The notes under the pieces were generated by a model. That model worked only from the letters and a program-made list of their open reading frames with translations, was not told the origin of the DNA and made no database searches. From Branchiostoma floridae (taxonomy: Eukaryota > Chordata > Leptocardii > Amphioxiformes > Branchiostomatidae): a DNA stretch of 64,000 nt. The DNA lies in the NCBI RefSeq assembly GCF_000003815.2, contig NC_049991.1:5925372-5989371 (forward strand), read 5' to 3'. Shown piece after piece: positions 32,485 through 44,980 of this stretch; the stretch's first letter is position 1; every line of letters starts with the position of its first letter. Position numbers and translations under genes: made by a program.

Positions 32485-33655
32485 ACTTTGTACATTCAAA
32501 TTAATAAGTAACTTTAAACTGCCAGAGTTTTAGCCCAATAAAACACTCCCAGTACCAGGGTATCACCACTGACCCCCGAAAAGAAACCCTTGAACAAGGT
32601 AGAAACTCCTATCCTCCGGGTCTCGCACGCTACGAGCAGGAAATTATAACACTAACACAACAAGATTACGCCCGTTGGCTGTTACATACAAAGTAAAACA
32701 ATTAAACAGTGGTATGCAGGAGGATATACTTGAAAAAGAAGGAAATGAAATATATAGATAAAGCCATGTATCAAGTTATTAATAATAAGTTGTTGGTCCT
32801 GGAATTTTTCAGAAAAGAAATGAAGAAGAAATGAAGCGAAAGACCGGTAAATTCTTTTTTAAAAAATTCAAGACGTCTCCGTTTATGTAATGGCTCATAC
32901 AAAACAAGAAGAAGATTTAAGTTTTCAGCTTGAAAAAAAAACAACACTCCTACTACACAGTACCTACTCTCCAAGCAGAGGGTAGGCTCCGACTGTTTTT
33001 TAACGTTTTTTTAGTCGTTTTTATCGGGCTTTCTATTTTGTCATTTTTCTTGAAGTACGCCAGCCAGTAGGTTATGACACAGTAAGATATAAAAAAAATA
33101 GAAAGCCCGATAAAAACGACTAAAAAAAAACGTTAAAAAAACAGCCGGAGCCTAACCTCAGCTTGGAGAGTACACAGTACTTGCACCTGCTTGATAATTA
33201 TTAAAACGCATGCCATACTTGAATAAAAGAAATCTTCACTGCAATAAAAATGTACCCACATCACTAGGAGCTGATAACGGTACTTAGACGTAGTTATTGT
33301 TCTGGAAATTGTTGAATGGCTTCATATAATTTCATGATGAAAATCTTCTGAATGGAAGATGCGGTGTTTTTTTCACTTTCGGAAAAATAGGAGCTGCCGC
33401 GATTCTAAAAAACAATTAGTTATGCTCCTGTGGAAGATTATATTCTTCCATATGGGCCCGGGGCATATTGAGCAAGCTCTGTTTTGACCTGGAATCAATT
33501 CACAATATTAGTTCTCTTTTGGGGATAACTTACAGTCAAAATGTTCCATTATTGCGCAGGGGTGACTTGTAACAGTCCAATGTTGCGTGGGAATGGGTAT
33601 GGCTGAAATATGCTGTATTTGCACCCAAGCAAATGTCCGCCTTTCTAGTTTAGTA
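32485..33655. repeat. Dispersed repeat family R3, copy 1, with nested insertion
   Basis: Matches 47715-48385 in order: ACTTTAAACTGCCAGAGTTT, ACATACAAAGTAAAACA, ATAAAAATGTACCCACATCA, then the 180-bp segment ending GCAAATGTCCGCCTTTCTAG. Interrupted by the element at 32964-33170. Confidence 0.7.
32964..33170. mobile_element. Foldback MITE, 207 bp, perfect 10-bp target duplication
   Basis: Inverted ends CTCTCCAAGC and GCTTGGAGAG, then long matched arms (GTTTTTTTAGTCGTTTTTAT and its complement). Direct repeat TACACAGTAC flanks it at 32954-32963 and 33171-33180. The uninterrupted R3 copy at 47715-48385 shows the empty site. Confidence 0.85.
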
Positions 33656-33879
33656 TTTATCTTTTACCTCGCCATATTGTGGACCAAAAGAAAACTTGAT
33701 AGTCAGTTTCCCCAAAGGCCAACACTGAATTACGTGGAAGATTCTCGTTCAACTTGTCCTGTTGACATGACAACATCAATCAGATATTTACTGACCCAGT
33801 AGATATCTGGCACAAAAACTGGAGGTCAATGTAGTCTCTGTTCTCTTCCTAGATGGTCTTCCTTGGTCATGATCAAATC
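33656..33879. other. Spacer, no gene seen
   Basis: No matches or motifs noted. Confidence 0.35.
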
Positions 33880-34605
33880 GGTCAAAGTAAATGCGGTACC
33901 TTGGATTTCGACCAAAAATTCTTCATATTTTGCAGACTAGAGCTTGTTTGCAAGTACACTTTTGCACCTGACCTACTGTACTAGCAGGGTGTAGGCCAAT
34001 AGCTGGAAAAAATTCTAAACATGTCGTCAGCATGACAGACAGTACTAGGCACCGGTTAACCCTAATAGTAAATGTGGTATTTCAGACACGGTTTGAGACC
34101 AGAAAGTCCTCATATTATGCAGGGTAGAGCTTGTTTGTAAGTACACTTTTGCACTTGAAGTACTGTACTCTCTTCAGGGTGTAGACCAAATGCTGGAAGG
34201 CATACTAAACATGACGTCAGCATGACAGACAGTACTAGGTACCAGTAAACCTTGATAGTAAATACGGTATTTTGGACACGGTTTGATACCAAATATTCTT
34301 TATATCATACAAACTGGATCTTCTTTTTAAGTACACTTTTGCACCTGAACTACTGTTCTCTGTAGGGTGTGGACAAATTACTATATCAAACATGACGTCA
34401 GCATGACAGACAGTACTAGTTACCGGTAAACCTTGATAGTAAATACTGCATTTTAGCCACGCTTTGATACCATATAGTCTTTATATCATACAGACTGGAT
34501 CTTTTTTTCCAAGTGCACATTTGCACCTGAACTACTATTCCCTTCAGAATGTGGACAAACAGCTGGGAGACATACTAACATGATGTCATTATGACTGACA
34601 GTACC
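33880..34605. repeat. Tandem repeat, four copies of about 181-190 bp
   Basis: Marker GCATGACAGACAGTACTAG occurs near 34030, 34220 and 34401, and a changed form near 34590. The copies are clearly diverged, so the array is not recent. Confidence 0.85.
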
Positions 34606-34734
34606 AGGCATTGAAAAACGCCATAGCGTATGCAAGCAGGTTTTATTTGATTATGAATGAAGAAATGACAAAAGAACGACTTTTTAATTGTTAAAACTAT
34701 TGCCTTTATTCTTAATCAAAAACGTTCTGCCGTG

Positions 34735-34925
34735 GACTCCCAAACATGGTCATGCAAGCAGAGGTAGACCACGCAAAACATATGTACATCAAATCTGTGA
34801 TGATTCTGGCTGCTCGGCTGAAGAACTGCCCAAGGCTATTGAGGATAGGGAAGGATGGAGGGAGAGAGTCATGGCCATCCGTGCAACAAGCACGCTCGGA
34901 TAATGATAATAATAATAATAATGAT
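34735..34925 (+). mobile_element. LINE 3' end fragment
   Basis: Encodes HASRGRPRKTYVHQICDD and EDREGWRERV, the usual C-terminus after a LINE reverse transcriptase, then an (AAT)n tail at 34904-34921. The RT domain is absent. Confidence 0.7.
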
Positions 34926-36447
34926 CATGATGAAAAACTCAAACTGCACTTTACTTTAAATTCTCGGCCTCTTATTTCATAAAAAATCAGACACAGGTAT
35001 CTTTAATTTGCACCTTATTCTCAACATGATGCTTGAGCCTAAAAAATGTTCGCCAAGTCATTTCCTTTAATTAGTCCGGTTAGTACCACGAGTAGCTTTT
35101 CAGGTCATGTGGTCTTATTCACCTCATAGTCATGTTTGGGTTACAGAGAGTGATTGTTTCGCTATCTCACCATTTTCATCTTAAGCAAATGCTATAAGAA
35201 AAGGTTATCTATCCTCTTCTTAAATTGCTTCTAATCTTTTTTTTCGGAGATCATAGGAATCCTATTTCTGCAATGTGGCATGCAGTTCACACGAGTACGA
35301 CTGTCGAGATATATGTTGTCACCTTGCGATCAGGCAAGCAAGTGGAGACTTCGTAATGTCTGAGCAGATCCTACCGTACGGTAGTATAAGATTGATAAGA
35401 GTGATACCGGCCGTGGAGTGTTACGCCCCGGTGCCCTGTGCTCTTTCGCCGACTATACTCCTTGGCCAGCTTTGATACTATCTTGCACTGTAGGATCTGT
35501 TTGGAGACTAGGGCGTTCTTGCATTCCTCTATTTGCCTTAGTTCTCTGCTGTCTGTGGTATCATTGACTTGTCTTCATTCCTAATATCCGATATGATCCT
35601 TCAAAGGCAAACCCTTTGTAAAGTCTTAAATCATTGTGTCCGTCTCTGCTAGCTGTTCTTCTCTATCGTGGATAAGGGATTAGATAATTCGCTAAATGTC
35701 GCTGACATCATTCCTGAAAAAGACAAGTCGAATTAACTGCAATTTTTCTTTAAATGAAGACTAGAAATGAAAAGTCAAGGACAAAGACAAGTCAAATGAA
35801 CATTTCTATTCAAATGAAGACCAGAAATGAACGTATAAAATCGGCTTTGAATTGAAAAGAAATTCTATCATATCATATTAAAAAAAGAACTGTACCTGAT
35901 AGTAACCTGTAGAATTCCATATGAAGGGTTGTGGAATCTTTGGGCGAAATGAGATTTAGTTTGAGATGAGAATATGGAACAGTTCATACATCAATTATTC
36001 AATCGACTTCCTCCCGATTTAGATATCCCTGTTATCTATTTTTTCTTTAAATAAAATTCCATGCTACCCTTCATATGATGAATGTCACTACTTTTCATTT
36101 TGTTCTATTAGTTGTTTCTTACCTAAACCCCTAACATCAACTCCTTGACTCTAATACTAACCCTTTAACCCTATACCGATCATCACCCTCAGAAAAGGTT
36201 ATAAAGCTTATATTGTATGTTTTTGGTATAAGATCTATATTGAATTTGAGTTCAATTTTGAGATGTGCTTGAATGTTGTAACGAGTATATCTGAATATTC
36301 CTTTTTTAATCACGAGACACTATATAATATCTACTGAAAAGCGACAACAGACAACAGCAACAGCTTTCAAAAACGGACTAAAGAAGTATATTATACTTTT
36401 AGAACATTGCTACCTTTTTCCTAAGTCAATCTCAATGTATACCCCAA
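34926..36447. other. No gene seen; downstream flank of MAM gene
   Basis: Contains local direct repeats at 35725-35860 (GAAGACTAGAAATGAA and GAAGACCAGAAATGAA) and a palindrome CTACCGTACGGTAG (35371-35384). The 3' UTR of the MAM gene probably lies at the right of this stretch. Confidence 0.4.
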
Positions 36448-37449
36448 TCATGTCCAGGGGCACCTGAAAAGCAGGTAGGAGCTTGAGTTTGTTTTTCCCT
36501 GGTAACATACATTCGCATAATTCCAAAAGGTGCCATTATACCACCACCTCAGAAAACGTTGTTATAGAGGCCTTCTCAAGATTGTCTTCAAAACCAAAAT
36601 ATCTAGATTGCATTCTATTTACGTTATTTAACATTCGGTATTCAAGACAATCTTGGGAAGACCTCTATACTAATGTTTTTTTTCCCGTTTTTTATGGCAC
36701 CTGGTGGAATTATAATAGTAGATGTTAGATATGATATAAAATGAATGAATGAAACTAACCCGCTTAGTTTCTCGTCACTGATGTCATCCATTGCAACTTC
36801 TCCATTTCGCTCGATGATGTCTCTAAGATCATGGCTGAATAAGAAAAAGAAATAGGCATAAAATCTTAGCAGAAACAACGCAGACGTGACAGTTGACACA
36901 ATTTATAACATTTTAGGAAATTAAGGAAACTACGCGTACGTCGATGTGTGAGAAAATAACAAATTGGAGTTTAATAATGTCAAGCGATTGCCAAATTTTA
37001 TCAACATTTTCTAGTGATGTATTCTTGATGCTTTCCATCGATTATTTAAATAGTGCCGTCGATTACATAAATTGTCTTAGTTAATCATTTTTACTTAAAT
37101 AACACGAGTTCTTAATTGTACAAATGCCTTATCTTAGCAAAAAAGGATTGTAGATTTTTAAAGTAAATTACGATTTGCATTACACAGTTCCAACAATATT
37201 TCATCTTACATAAATTCGTGATGCTGGAACTATAAAATTCTAATCATTTTGCAATAATATTTACGTAAATAGGAAGTATTTTTGGTTACCTCATTTCCTT
37301 CTTTCTTTCATTTCTTTCTTTTTTCCTTCGTTCTTTTTACGGTTTTCTATCCTTCATTCTTTCTTCATACCTTTCTTTCTGTCTTTATTGCCATCTTACA
37401 TTGTTATCATTTGTCCCTGTTTCTTACATTCTTTTTTCTTTTTTGATGG

Positions 37450-37495
<46 letters not shown>

Positions 37496-40400
37496 ATCTA
37501 TCTATTTATATATATGTATATTTTTTATTTGCTTCAGTCTTACCTCTTACGGTTGCGTATGACGGTATAGATCAGGGCAGCCGACAGAACCACTAGTGTT
37601 GCCCCAAGAACACTTCCTACAACCATCAGGGTCTGCTGAGCACTCAAGCCACTTACTGTCCCCACAGACGATGAAGTGCTGAAGCTCACTCCTAATGACG
37701 TTGAAGAGATTCATTAGTCACGTATGTTCACAGTTAATAGAATTTTTTCATCAATCAGTGACTGTTATTAAAGGTATGCAAACGTTCTCGCGAGAGTTGC
37801 TTACACTTACTCCAGAAGGAGGCGGGGTGGGGGGCAAAAGATCCACGCAAGTCTTGACCAAGTTCTGGCAACTCTCGCGAGAACTAGGTCACTCCGTGAG
37901 CAAGATGGACTGAATAGCCATCGAAAATTTGGATGTACGTTTGCTTACCTTTAGTAACAGTCACTGATTGATGAAAAAAATCTATTAACCACTTCTAATG
38001 AATATACAAATGAGGAATATTATAATATCATACATGGTTGTGAATCTGGTTTTCTCACATATAGTGTTTCAGGCTGTATGTAGCTCAATATTGGGAGAAG
38101 TCTTCGTCCATACAAAACTTTGCAAGGCTCAGCCTAACGGTAACAGGTCGTTTCGCCATAATGTCATTTTGCCAACGTCATTTCGCCACAAAATAAGTCG
38201 TTTCGCCACAAACCACAAGTCATTGCGAAATGGCGTTGGCGAACTGACATTATGGCGAAACGACCTGTATCCAGCCTAACACAGAAATGGATTCAGTGAT
38301 TGGGCCAAATTAAACGAAAATATAACGGGAAATTTTGGACTAAAGCTTTTGTTCGACCGACTGCTAAGTTTGGTACGTGACGTACTGATTCTGTTCAAAA
38401 TGATTCTACATTTTGACAAGCCTGTATCATTTACTAGTACCTGATGATGTAGCTGTGAAAGTCGATGGTTTTATTGGTGTTGTAATATCCGGTGTAACAG
38501 TTGATGTACTGGTTGTGTAAACACTATGGAAGGATACAGAACTCTGATCCGTAGTTTCCTGTAAGTAAAAAAAAATCATAGTCACTTTAAAGGAGCCACT
38601 CACAAAACTAAAGATGATTCATCTGTAGATGATAATTTTGGTACAGAACAGAATACATACAGATACCCAACATTTTTGACATTTAAACATTATTCAACTC
38701 CATTTGTGGGCATTTGTGTGACTCAAACAAAGGCATACGTCCCAAAACGGATTAGAATAAAGAGAACTTTGTTGTATGGAATCTCTAATTCACTCATCTT
38801 TATCAAACCGGCACTATAGATGATTCTAAGCGAATTGAATGCATGCAATGCCAATACAACACGATTCCAGAAAGGTGGTTGCTGTTGACAGTACGTATAT
38901 TTTAAGTTCTGCCCATCAATTCGATCTTTATGCACTATTGATAAGAACTATTCGATCTTTATACGCACTGTCAACAACCTTGACGTTCCAGAAAGCTAAC
39001 ATGTTACATGTTTATAATATTACGTTTGATTCACCATCGTAGTTGTTTGCCCATCTGTATGATACTCAGTGTTATCCGTTGACAATGATACGGTAGTGGT
39101 GATGCCCGTATTGTCTGAATCTGAGCTGGATTCAACATCAGTTGTTGACAGGACGTTGTCATTGGATGTTGGTACCATGGTTACAGTAGGAAGGGTAGTT
39201 TCAGCTTGTGGAGTGGTTTCATGTGTGGTTGATTCAACGGTTGTTTCTGTTTCGAACGTAGTTATAACAGCAGTTGTGTCAGGGGCAGTCGTGGCCGGTT
39301 CGGTTGTTCGGGCTATTGTTGTAGGCGGACGAGTTGTCGGTAATGCTAATATGATGTAGAAAAAAGTGAAGGCCAGTTAGATACTTGTAATAGTCCAAAA
39401 CATACTTGGTGCAAAAATCTATTTGATATATATATATATATATATATATATGTTCACATTACTTTCCGCTTGCTCTAAAGACTTTGCTTCTCTCTGTTCT
39501 ATAGATAAATTCAACTACATTCTGGAAGGGGATAACCCTCACTGTGTTCAAGTAGGGAAATATTTTCACGAATGCTTATACCTTAGAACCAATAGTGTAA
39601 ATGAGATGCTAGACCCAATATGTCGACTTATCCATACCTATAGATATCCGTAGATTATGTTTGCCCTTATTGTTATGTTAACTTGGTTGTTAAGCATTAA
39701 TTATTCTAGACCTCTATTTTGTACTTTATATATTGTTGCCATACATTGTATCATGTAGATTATTGTCGTGCAATAAAGTTCTCTTCTCTCTTATCTTTAT
39801 TTTACACTGAAGCAAAGTTTTGTAAACAGAAATAGCTAAACCAAAATGGTGTCCGACATTCCCCTTACCTTCACAGAGATGCCCGTTCCCAGAGTACCCA
39901 GGGCGGCATGTGCACTCGTACCCATCCGCCGTGTTGGTGCACTGCGCATGCGGGGAACAGGCTTGTGCATCCACTAGACACTCATTCACGTCTGTAAAAG
40001 AGCAATGAGTCAAGAACAGGCTACAAAGAAAAACAGTTCAAGCTGACATATGTACAGGCCGCTTTATGCAAAATATTTACAATGCGGTCCCAAACGCGAG
40101 GGAGTTTAAAACGTTCATAACAGTTGTCAAGTAACGGTGAAATGAATTAACAATTTCTTGTACTTCTTAACTAAAGAATACTGTCCCTGAATTAGTTTAT
40201 ATTTAGTTTTGAACTGTGAGCAGCGATACCCATGCTGCAGTGCAATGTGAACCAGTCAGAATTGCCCTGAAGAAGGTGACAGGCGGTCATCGAAACGTCG
40301 GACGGGTGTGAATAAAGCAATGGTTGTCTCTTTATTCGGTTCAAGCTAAGGAAGTTATCATTTGATATTTCGGAGTGCTTTTTTATTGTTGACAATGATC

Positions 40401-43400
40401 ATTAAATCATGGAAACAATTGCTAGGTTTTATTACCTCGACAACTTCCGTCGTCAACGTCTATGTCGTCAACGGCGATGTCAGAGAAGAACCCGCCGTTT
40501 GTGCCTTCAAACACAATCTGTGAAAAGACAAAAAAATATAATTTTTTTTCCAAACGAAATAAAATACTAGTAAGGACACATCTAGTGGCTAAATCATTTG
40601 CATACATCTAGTACATAGACTTCTACGCACTGAATTTTCCAGTGAATATACAAATACTTTTAGCAGCAGTAGCAAGTACACGATATTTTTTCTATCTTAC
40701 CTGAAAATAAGAAGCGGTTGGTGTAAGCGTCACTCGAGCTCGTTTCCAGGCGTCGCCTTGGTTACCGGACAGCGACCACAGTCTCGTTCCCAGAGTGGTC
40801 TGGTCGTAAACTTTGTTGACGACTGCCAGAGTGCCGGTACGTGAGCCGTACATGTGGTACCAGAACTGGAGACATTTCGTACCTCCTCCTACGATGGCCG
40901 GGGAGACAAGTCGAGCCTTGTCGCCTGTTGCCGGTAATGTCGTTTCCATGTACATGTAGTAGCCTTTAGCAAAAACAAGAGAAGTATTAAAAAAAGCTTT
41001 CCATTCAGGGTGTCGCGCAGCTAGAGCAGAAGTACCATGCATGTTGAATCAAGGGTTTATTTGATTGTATTTATCGGCTACGGTAGTGACCAACAAGAAC
41101 TTACAATAAACTAAGGCGCGAAAAAATGGAAGGGTGCAGTACAGTACCATTTAACATTTTACCATGTCCTGGGTCCGAATAAGAGATGTCAATGGTACAT
41201 ACTGCAATTGAGCAAGTAACTTTTTGAAAGGTAAAGACAGCCCAAACGCTTTGTTTTTATCAAATAGATACATTTGGTTGAATAACATGGACAATAGTAT
41301 ACGTTTTCACTATTCAATGTATCATATAAATCGTTATAACATATACGCACCCATGTGAAAATATCTATTGTGGATGTTAATACCAATTGAAGCTGATGAG
41401 CTTCTGGAGATTGCAATCACAACATGGCGGACGGTAAAATTACGTCATTCTCACGTGACTATAAACAACCAATAGAAGCACATCTCTCACCAGTGCCTGT
41501 GGTGTGATCTTGGCTCGGCCCTGTGCCGGAGGATAAGGTACTACCTCGATGTCGCTGCCAGTCGAAGTCGTGTGTCCGGTCATGTGTGTAGCCACAGATA
41601 TCAGACGACTCGAAGTTGCAATCTCCAGTCCCGGTTGGTACGGCTGATAATAATAATACAGAAGTGTGTTTCTGAATGTAGCAATACCTTCCTCATAGCA
41701 AGGTTCTTTAAGCACAACCAAGGGGTACTTATATTTTTACTTCCAACGTTCCAACTATCAAACACCATCATCAGGGTAAAATGACTGGAAACCAAGCTTC
41801 TTGCTGCTACTTATAGCCGATGTAGGTGGCGCTGCAGCAGCAAAAATGCCGTCCCAAACGTGGCTCGGCTTGTATCCCCCCTCTCTCATTCTACCCTAAT
41901 GATGGTGTCTGATAGACATCGAAACGTTGGAAGTAAGTATTCCTTTGCTGTGTCTAAAGAACCTTGCTATATGAATAATTGCCAACCTGATGGAGTTATT
42001 TACGGTAGCAATACCTTCGCTTGTTATACGCTTAGNNNNNNNNNNNNNNNNNNNNNNNNNNNNNNNNNNNNNNNNNNNNNNNNNNNNNNNNNNNNNNNNN
42101 NNNNNNNNNNNNNNNNNNNNNNNNNNNNNNNNNNNTACTATATATAGCTGCATATTGATGCAAGTGCTAATAGGGAACGTACGGCTTGGAGAGTACTGAC
42201 GGAGAGGTAAAAGGGGCCAGGCCCTGGCCTAAGCACTTAGGCAGTAGGCAGGCAGGCATAGGAAGAACATATTGGTAGAACATATGCTACATATTGTAAC
42301 AACACATACTAGAACTACAAGCTAATTTTCAGTACCATTTAGATTTAGAATTAAGCTGAGGAGGATTCATTTACACATTTCAACGTTGAGCTTGGACGAT
42401 CTTTGCTGCATTAAGCTAACCCCCTAACATTTTTACATATTTTCACAGGTCCTGTTTTGTTATGTCCACTTCCTTCATCACCCCTACCATTTAGGTACAT
42501 TTAATAACATTGCACAGATACAAATAATGTTGTTGCTCAGATTGCGAGCTATGTAGTATTGGCAATGATGTTACACTAATGGCTCCGCCCCTCAGGCGTC
42601 GCCAAAAATCTACTCACCACCACACGCATGGTTTTTGATCTCTACGTCATCAATGGCGATGTCACCGTTGTCCCATGAACCGCGAACTCCCTCAAATATG
42701 ATCTGAGTGAAAATTTTGTGTTTATGAGTAATAAGCAACAAAACTTGAACCGAAGACGGGCATAGAAATACATTGTAGTTTTACGTAAATTTTTACTGTA
42801 GCTTAAGGCTAGTTCACCTTTATCTGCGATGTAACGTTAACCTTTTTCCTTCGAGCATATAAACGGGGTATTTAGGGATACCAAATCGACGGACGGTGGT
42901 TAACTGCAATATTTTCAAAATTTTGATTTTGTTTGAAACCACTATCCTTGGATACGACATCCCCAAATGCCCTGTTTTGAAAGCATCGGATACAGATAAA
43001 CTCGCGTAGAAATAAAATTAAAAGTGAGCTGAAATTACAATTTTTATATGTTTTGTCATATTCTACATCCAACGTGCCTCAAACATGAATAAAAATATTA
43101 GATTTTAAGAAAGAATTACACTAGATACTATTTGATCAGTACTTTTTAAATAAAATCCCACAAGATAAGAAAAAAATTACCCTTACCTGGAAATAAGACG
43201 AAGAAGAGGAGAAGTCAACAGAAGCCTTCTGCCATGCGTTGCCTTGGTTACCAGACATGGACCACACCCTGTTTGATGTGCTATCCCTGTACACGTTGAG
43301 CGACCCCACTGTACTACCGTACATGTGGTAGTAGAACTCCAAACAGAAATCTCCTCGTTCAAAAATTAGGGGAGATTTCAGACGAGCCTTTTTGCCTAGA

Positions 43401-44685
43401 GACTGCCCAGTGCCATCGATGTGCATGTAATACCCTGGAAACGACATAAAGTATTTACAGGCTGAACTTGTTTCCTTGGCGTTAATGTTAACCATTCATG
43501 TGTACTGATGGCCTGCCGACATGGGGTATTGAGTACATCATTATTAGACTAAAAGACGTTTCCTGAAAATGTTTTATGGGAATACCCTTTTTTATTGTCG
43601 CAGCAAATACAATCAAAATGATGACGTCAAGTTACATCATATTGCGTCAAAGTAGCGTCAAATCTTCAGATATTATGTTCAAATCACTCTCAAAAAAATT
43701 GGCAGTCATATGATAGGTCGTTTGAGAGTTAGAAAAACGGGCCTCAAAAGCCCTCTCCCCCCGTCCACGATTGACCAAAAAAGCCCGGTCTGAATAGGGT
43801 TAAAAGTTTAAGTCTTGCTATGAAGAGACAACTATTGTTATTTACTAGTATCTCAACGATTCCTATGAAGGGACGTGTTTTGACTTGCACGGACCTGTCC
43901 CGGTAGTGTGGTCCCCTGTAGGCCCGGTACCGCTCGTGATGGTGGACCCTCTTTTCCGGGTCCAGTCAAAGTCGTCCGTCCTGTCCTGTGTGTAGTCACA
44001 GATTCTGTAGGACTCAAAGTCACAGAACTCTGTAGAAACAATACCAAGGCAATGTGAAAATATCACGAATGAGGCTTAATCAGTATTAAACTAAAGTTCC
44101 ACTTTCAAATGATAATGGTTGAAATATACAAGATATAGTAAAAACACGCAGGGCTCCACTGCAAAACAGTAACAGTAACTCCATCTAGACAATGGTAACC
44201 ATGGGTATGAAGGAAAAAGAATGCATGCAAGATATAGTCCCTTTATAGATCTGCATCTCTACACATATGTTTGGTGATAGTCAAAACCGAATCACTTTTT
44301 TGATGAATAAAACACTTTCAAACAACACCACAACAAACAAAACGATAAAGCTTGTGAATGATCTATAAAAAAATCTACATGTACCGTTAGTATAATATTG
44401 ATATAGACTACATTAAAGAAAACCTCGCAAAGAGATAGCTATGAAAGTGTACTGGAGACCAGGAGAAACTATGAGCACGACGTTAAGGCGAACCGTTTCC
44501 CCAATCCCCAAAATCAAACGACTTCCTCTTTTTATTACTGTTGGCGTGTGGCCTGGTATTGATTATTACAGTTTTATAACGATAACAACCTTTAGTTCAA
44601 CATTTAACAAAATTTACTCACCCGTTGAAGACGCTCCCCGAATCAACAGAAACACCCAGACACATTGTAACGATGTTGGGATCAT
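36448..44685 (-). CDS. Type I membrane protein: MAM-MAM-EGF-mucin-TM, 13 exons
   Basis: Probable cell-surface adhesion-type protein of 606 residues. Exons: 44685-44622, 44029-43895, 43434-43187, 42702-42618, 41643-41491, 40963-40701, 40517-40436, 39991-39869, 39345-39035, 38558-38441, 37691-37544, 36834-36760, 36463-36448. Every junction has GT/AG and the phases close exactly. Residues 1-21 are a signal peptide ([20 protein letters not shown]). MAM1 spans about 22-177 and MAM2 178-343, with CDFES or CNFES, DDFDWTR or [15 protein letters not shown] or FWYHMYGS, and DIAIDDVEI or [10 protein letters not shown] calcium-binding EGF ([18 protein letters not shown]...) spans 344-384. A Thr/Ser-rich mucin-like stalk covers 385-527, a TM helix about 548-572, then RNRKR and a short acidic tail. 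Each MAM is three exons with phases 1-1-0-1. The last exon is the least certain; otherwise the frame reads on past exon 12. No orthologue is named. Confidence 0.85.
37447..37520. repeat. (ATCT)n microsatellite
   Basis: About 15 units of CTAT just 3' of exon 11 of the MAM gene on the minus strand. A CTTT-rich tract precedes it (37296-37385). Confidence 0.9.
37733..37989. mobile_element. MITE with about 54-bp TIRs in MAM-gene intron
   Basis: Left GTTAATAGAATTTTTTCATC and right GATGAAAAAAATCTATTAAC are near-perfect complements continuing through the CAATCAGTGACTGTTA arms. The interior has CTCGCGAGAGTTGC and CAACTCTCGCGAGAAC, a second inverted pair. Confidence 0.85.
38139..38271. mobile_element. 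MITE, 133 bp, perfect 9-bp target duplication
   Basis: CAGCCTAAC flanks it on both sides (38130-38138 and 38272-38280). Arms ACAGGTCGTTTCGCCATAAT and its complement match exactly, and the inside carries further GTCATTTCGCCAC units. It lies in an intron of the MAM gene. The 9-base duplication suggests a Mutator-like mobiliser. Confidence 0.9.
39425..39452. repeat. (TA)n microsatellite
   Basis: Uninterrupted AT dinucleotides upstream of the LINE tail. Confidence 0.9.
39455..39790 (+). mobile_element. LINE 3' end in MAM-gene intron
   Basis: A C-terminal frame ([19 protein letters not shown]) lines up with that of the element at 49839-50362. Both end with TCGTGCAATAAAGTT. Inserted antisense to the host gene between exons 9 and 8. 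Confidence 0.6.
40195..40345 (+). repeat. Dispersed repeat with hammerhead-like core (locus H1)
   Basis: Core at 40267-40299: CTGAAGA, then GGTGAC-AGGCG-GTCATC forming a 6-bp stem, then GAAACGTC. This matches the CUGANGA / stem II / GAAA layout of hammerhead ribozymes known from Penelope-like retroelements. GAATAAAGC follows. Activity is untested. It lies in a MAM-gene intron. Confidence 0.5.
41700..41940. repeat. Inverted pair of hammerhead-like segments (locus H2)
   Basis: The minus strand at about 41732-41778 reads CTGATGATGGTGTTTGATAG then GGAACGTTGG. The plus strand at 41895-41932 reads CTAATGATGGTGTCTGATAG then ACATCGAAACGTTGG. Each keeps part of the core and lacks part, so both look decayed. 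It lies beside MAM exon 5. Confidence 0.45.
42036..42135. other. Assembly gap, nominal 100 N
   Basis: Exactly 100 N in the intron between MAM-gene exons 4 and 5. Confidence 0.95.
43560..43800. mobile_element. Deleted remnant of TIR family T1
   Basis: Ends AAGCCCGGTCTGAATAGGGTTAA-like, as the right end of 16741-17520, with CTCTCCCCCC before it. The left end is missing. It lies in the intron between MAM exons 2 and 3. Confidence 0.5.
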
Positions 44686-44980
44686 GTTCTAAGTCAAGAA
44701 ATTGTGTTTTCTTTAAAGCTACAAAAAGGACGAATGTGCAAATCTGGGAATGACTACTCGATCGTAATCCTCTCGTGAGCGACGTCAATTTGCGTAGAGA
44801 GGATACAAAGGGGGCATTTGCGTATACTTGAAGAGGTATACCGGTATCTACTGGCACCCCTTATTTGCTGCACAACATTTCAAACATGTATGGAAGCCTT
44901 CTTGGAATTTCTAAAGAGATTTAACAATAGTTTTTTTGTACTTCTATAGAAGTAACACAATACTATGTCAGCCATAATTA

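Noticed and set aside
36167-36190. Telomere-like CCCTAA or CCCTTTAACCC motifs
   Set aside because: Only scattered single motifs, no array.
36642-36899. Exon 12 of the MAM gene read through as a longer C-terminus
   Set aside because: GTTAGT donor and a good downstream acceptor allow a 13th exon. The read-through tail is low-complexity, though intron retention cannot be excluded.
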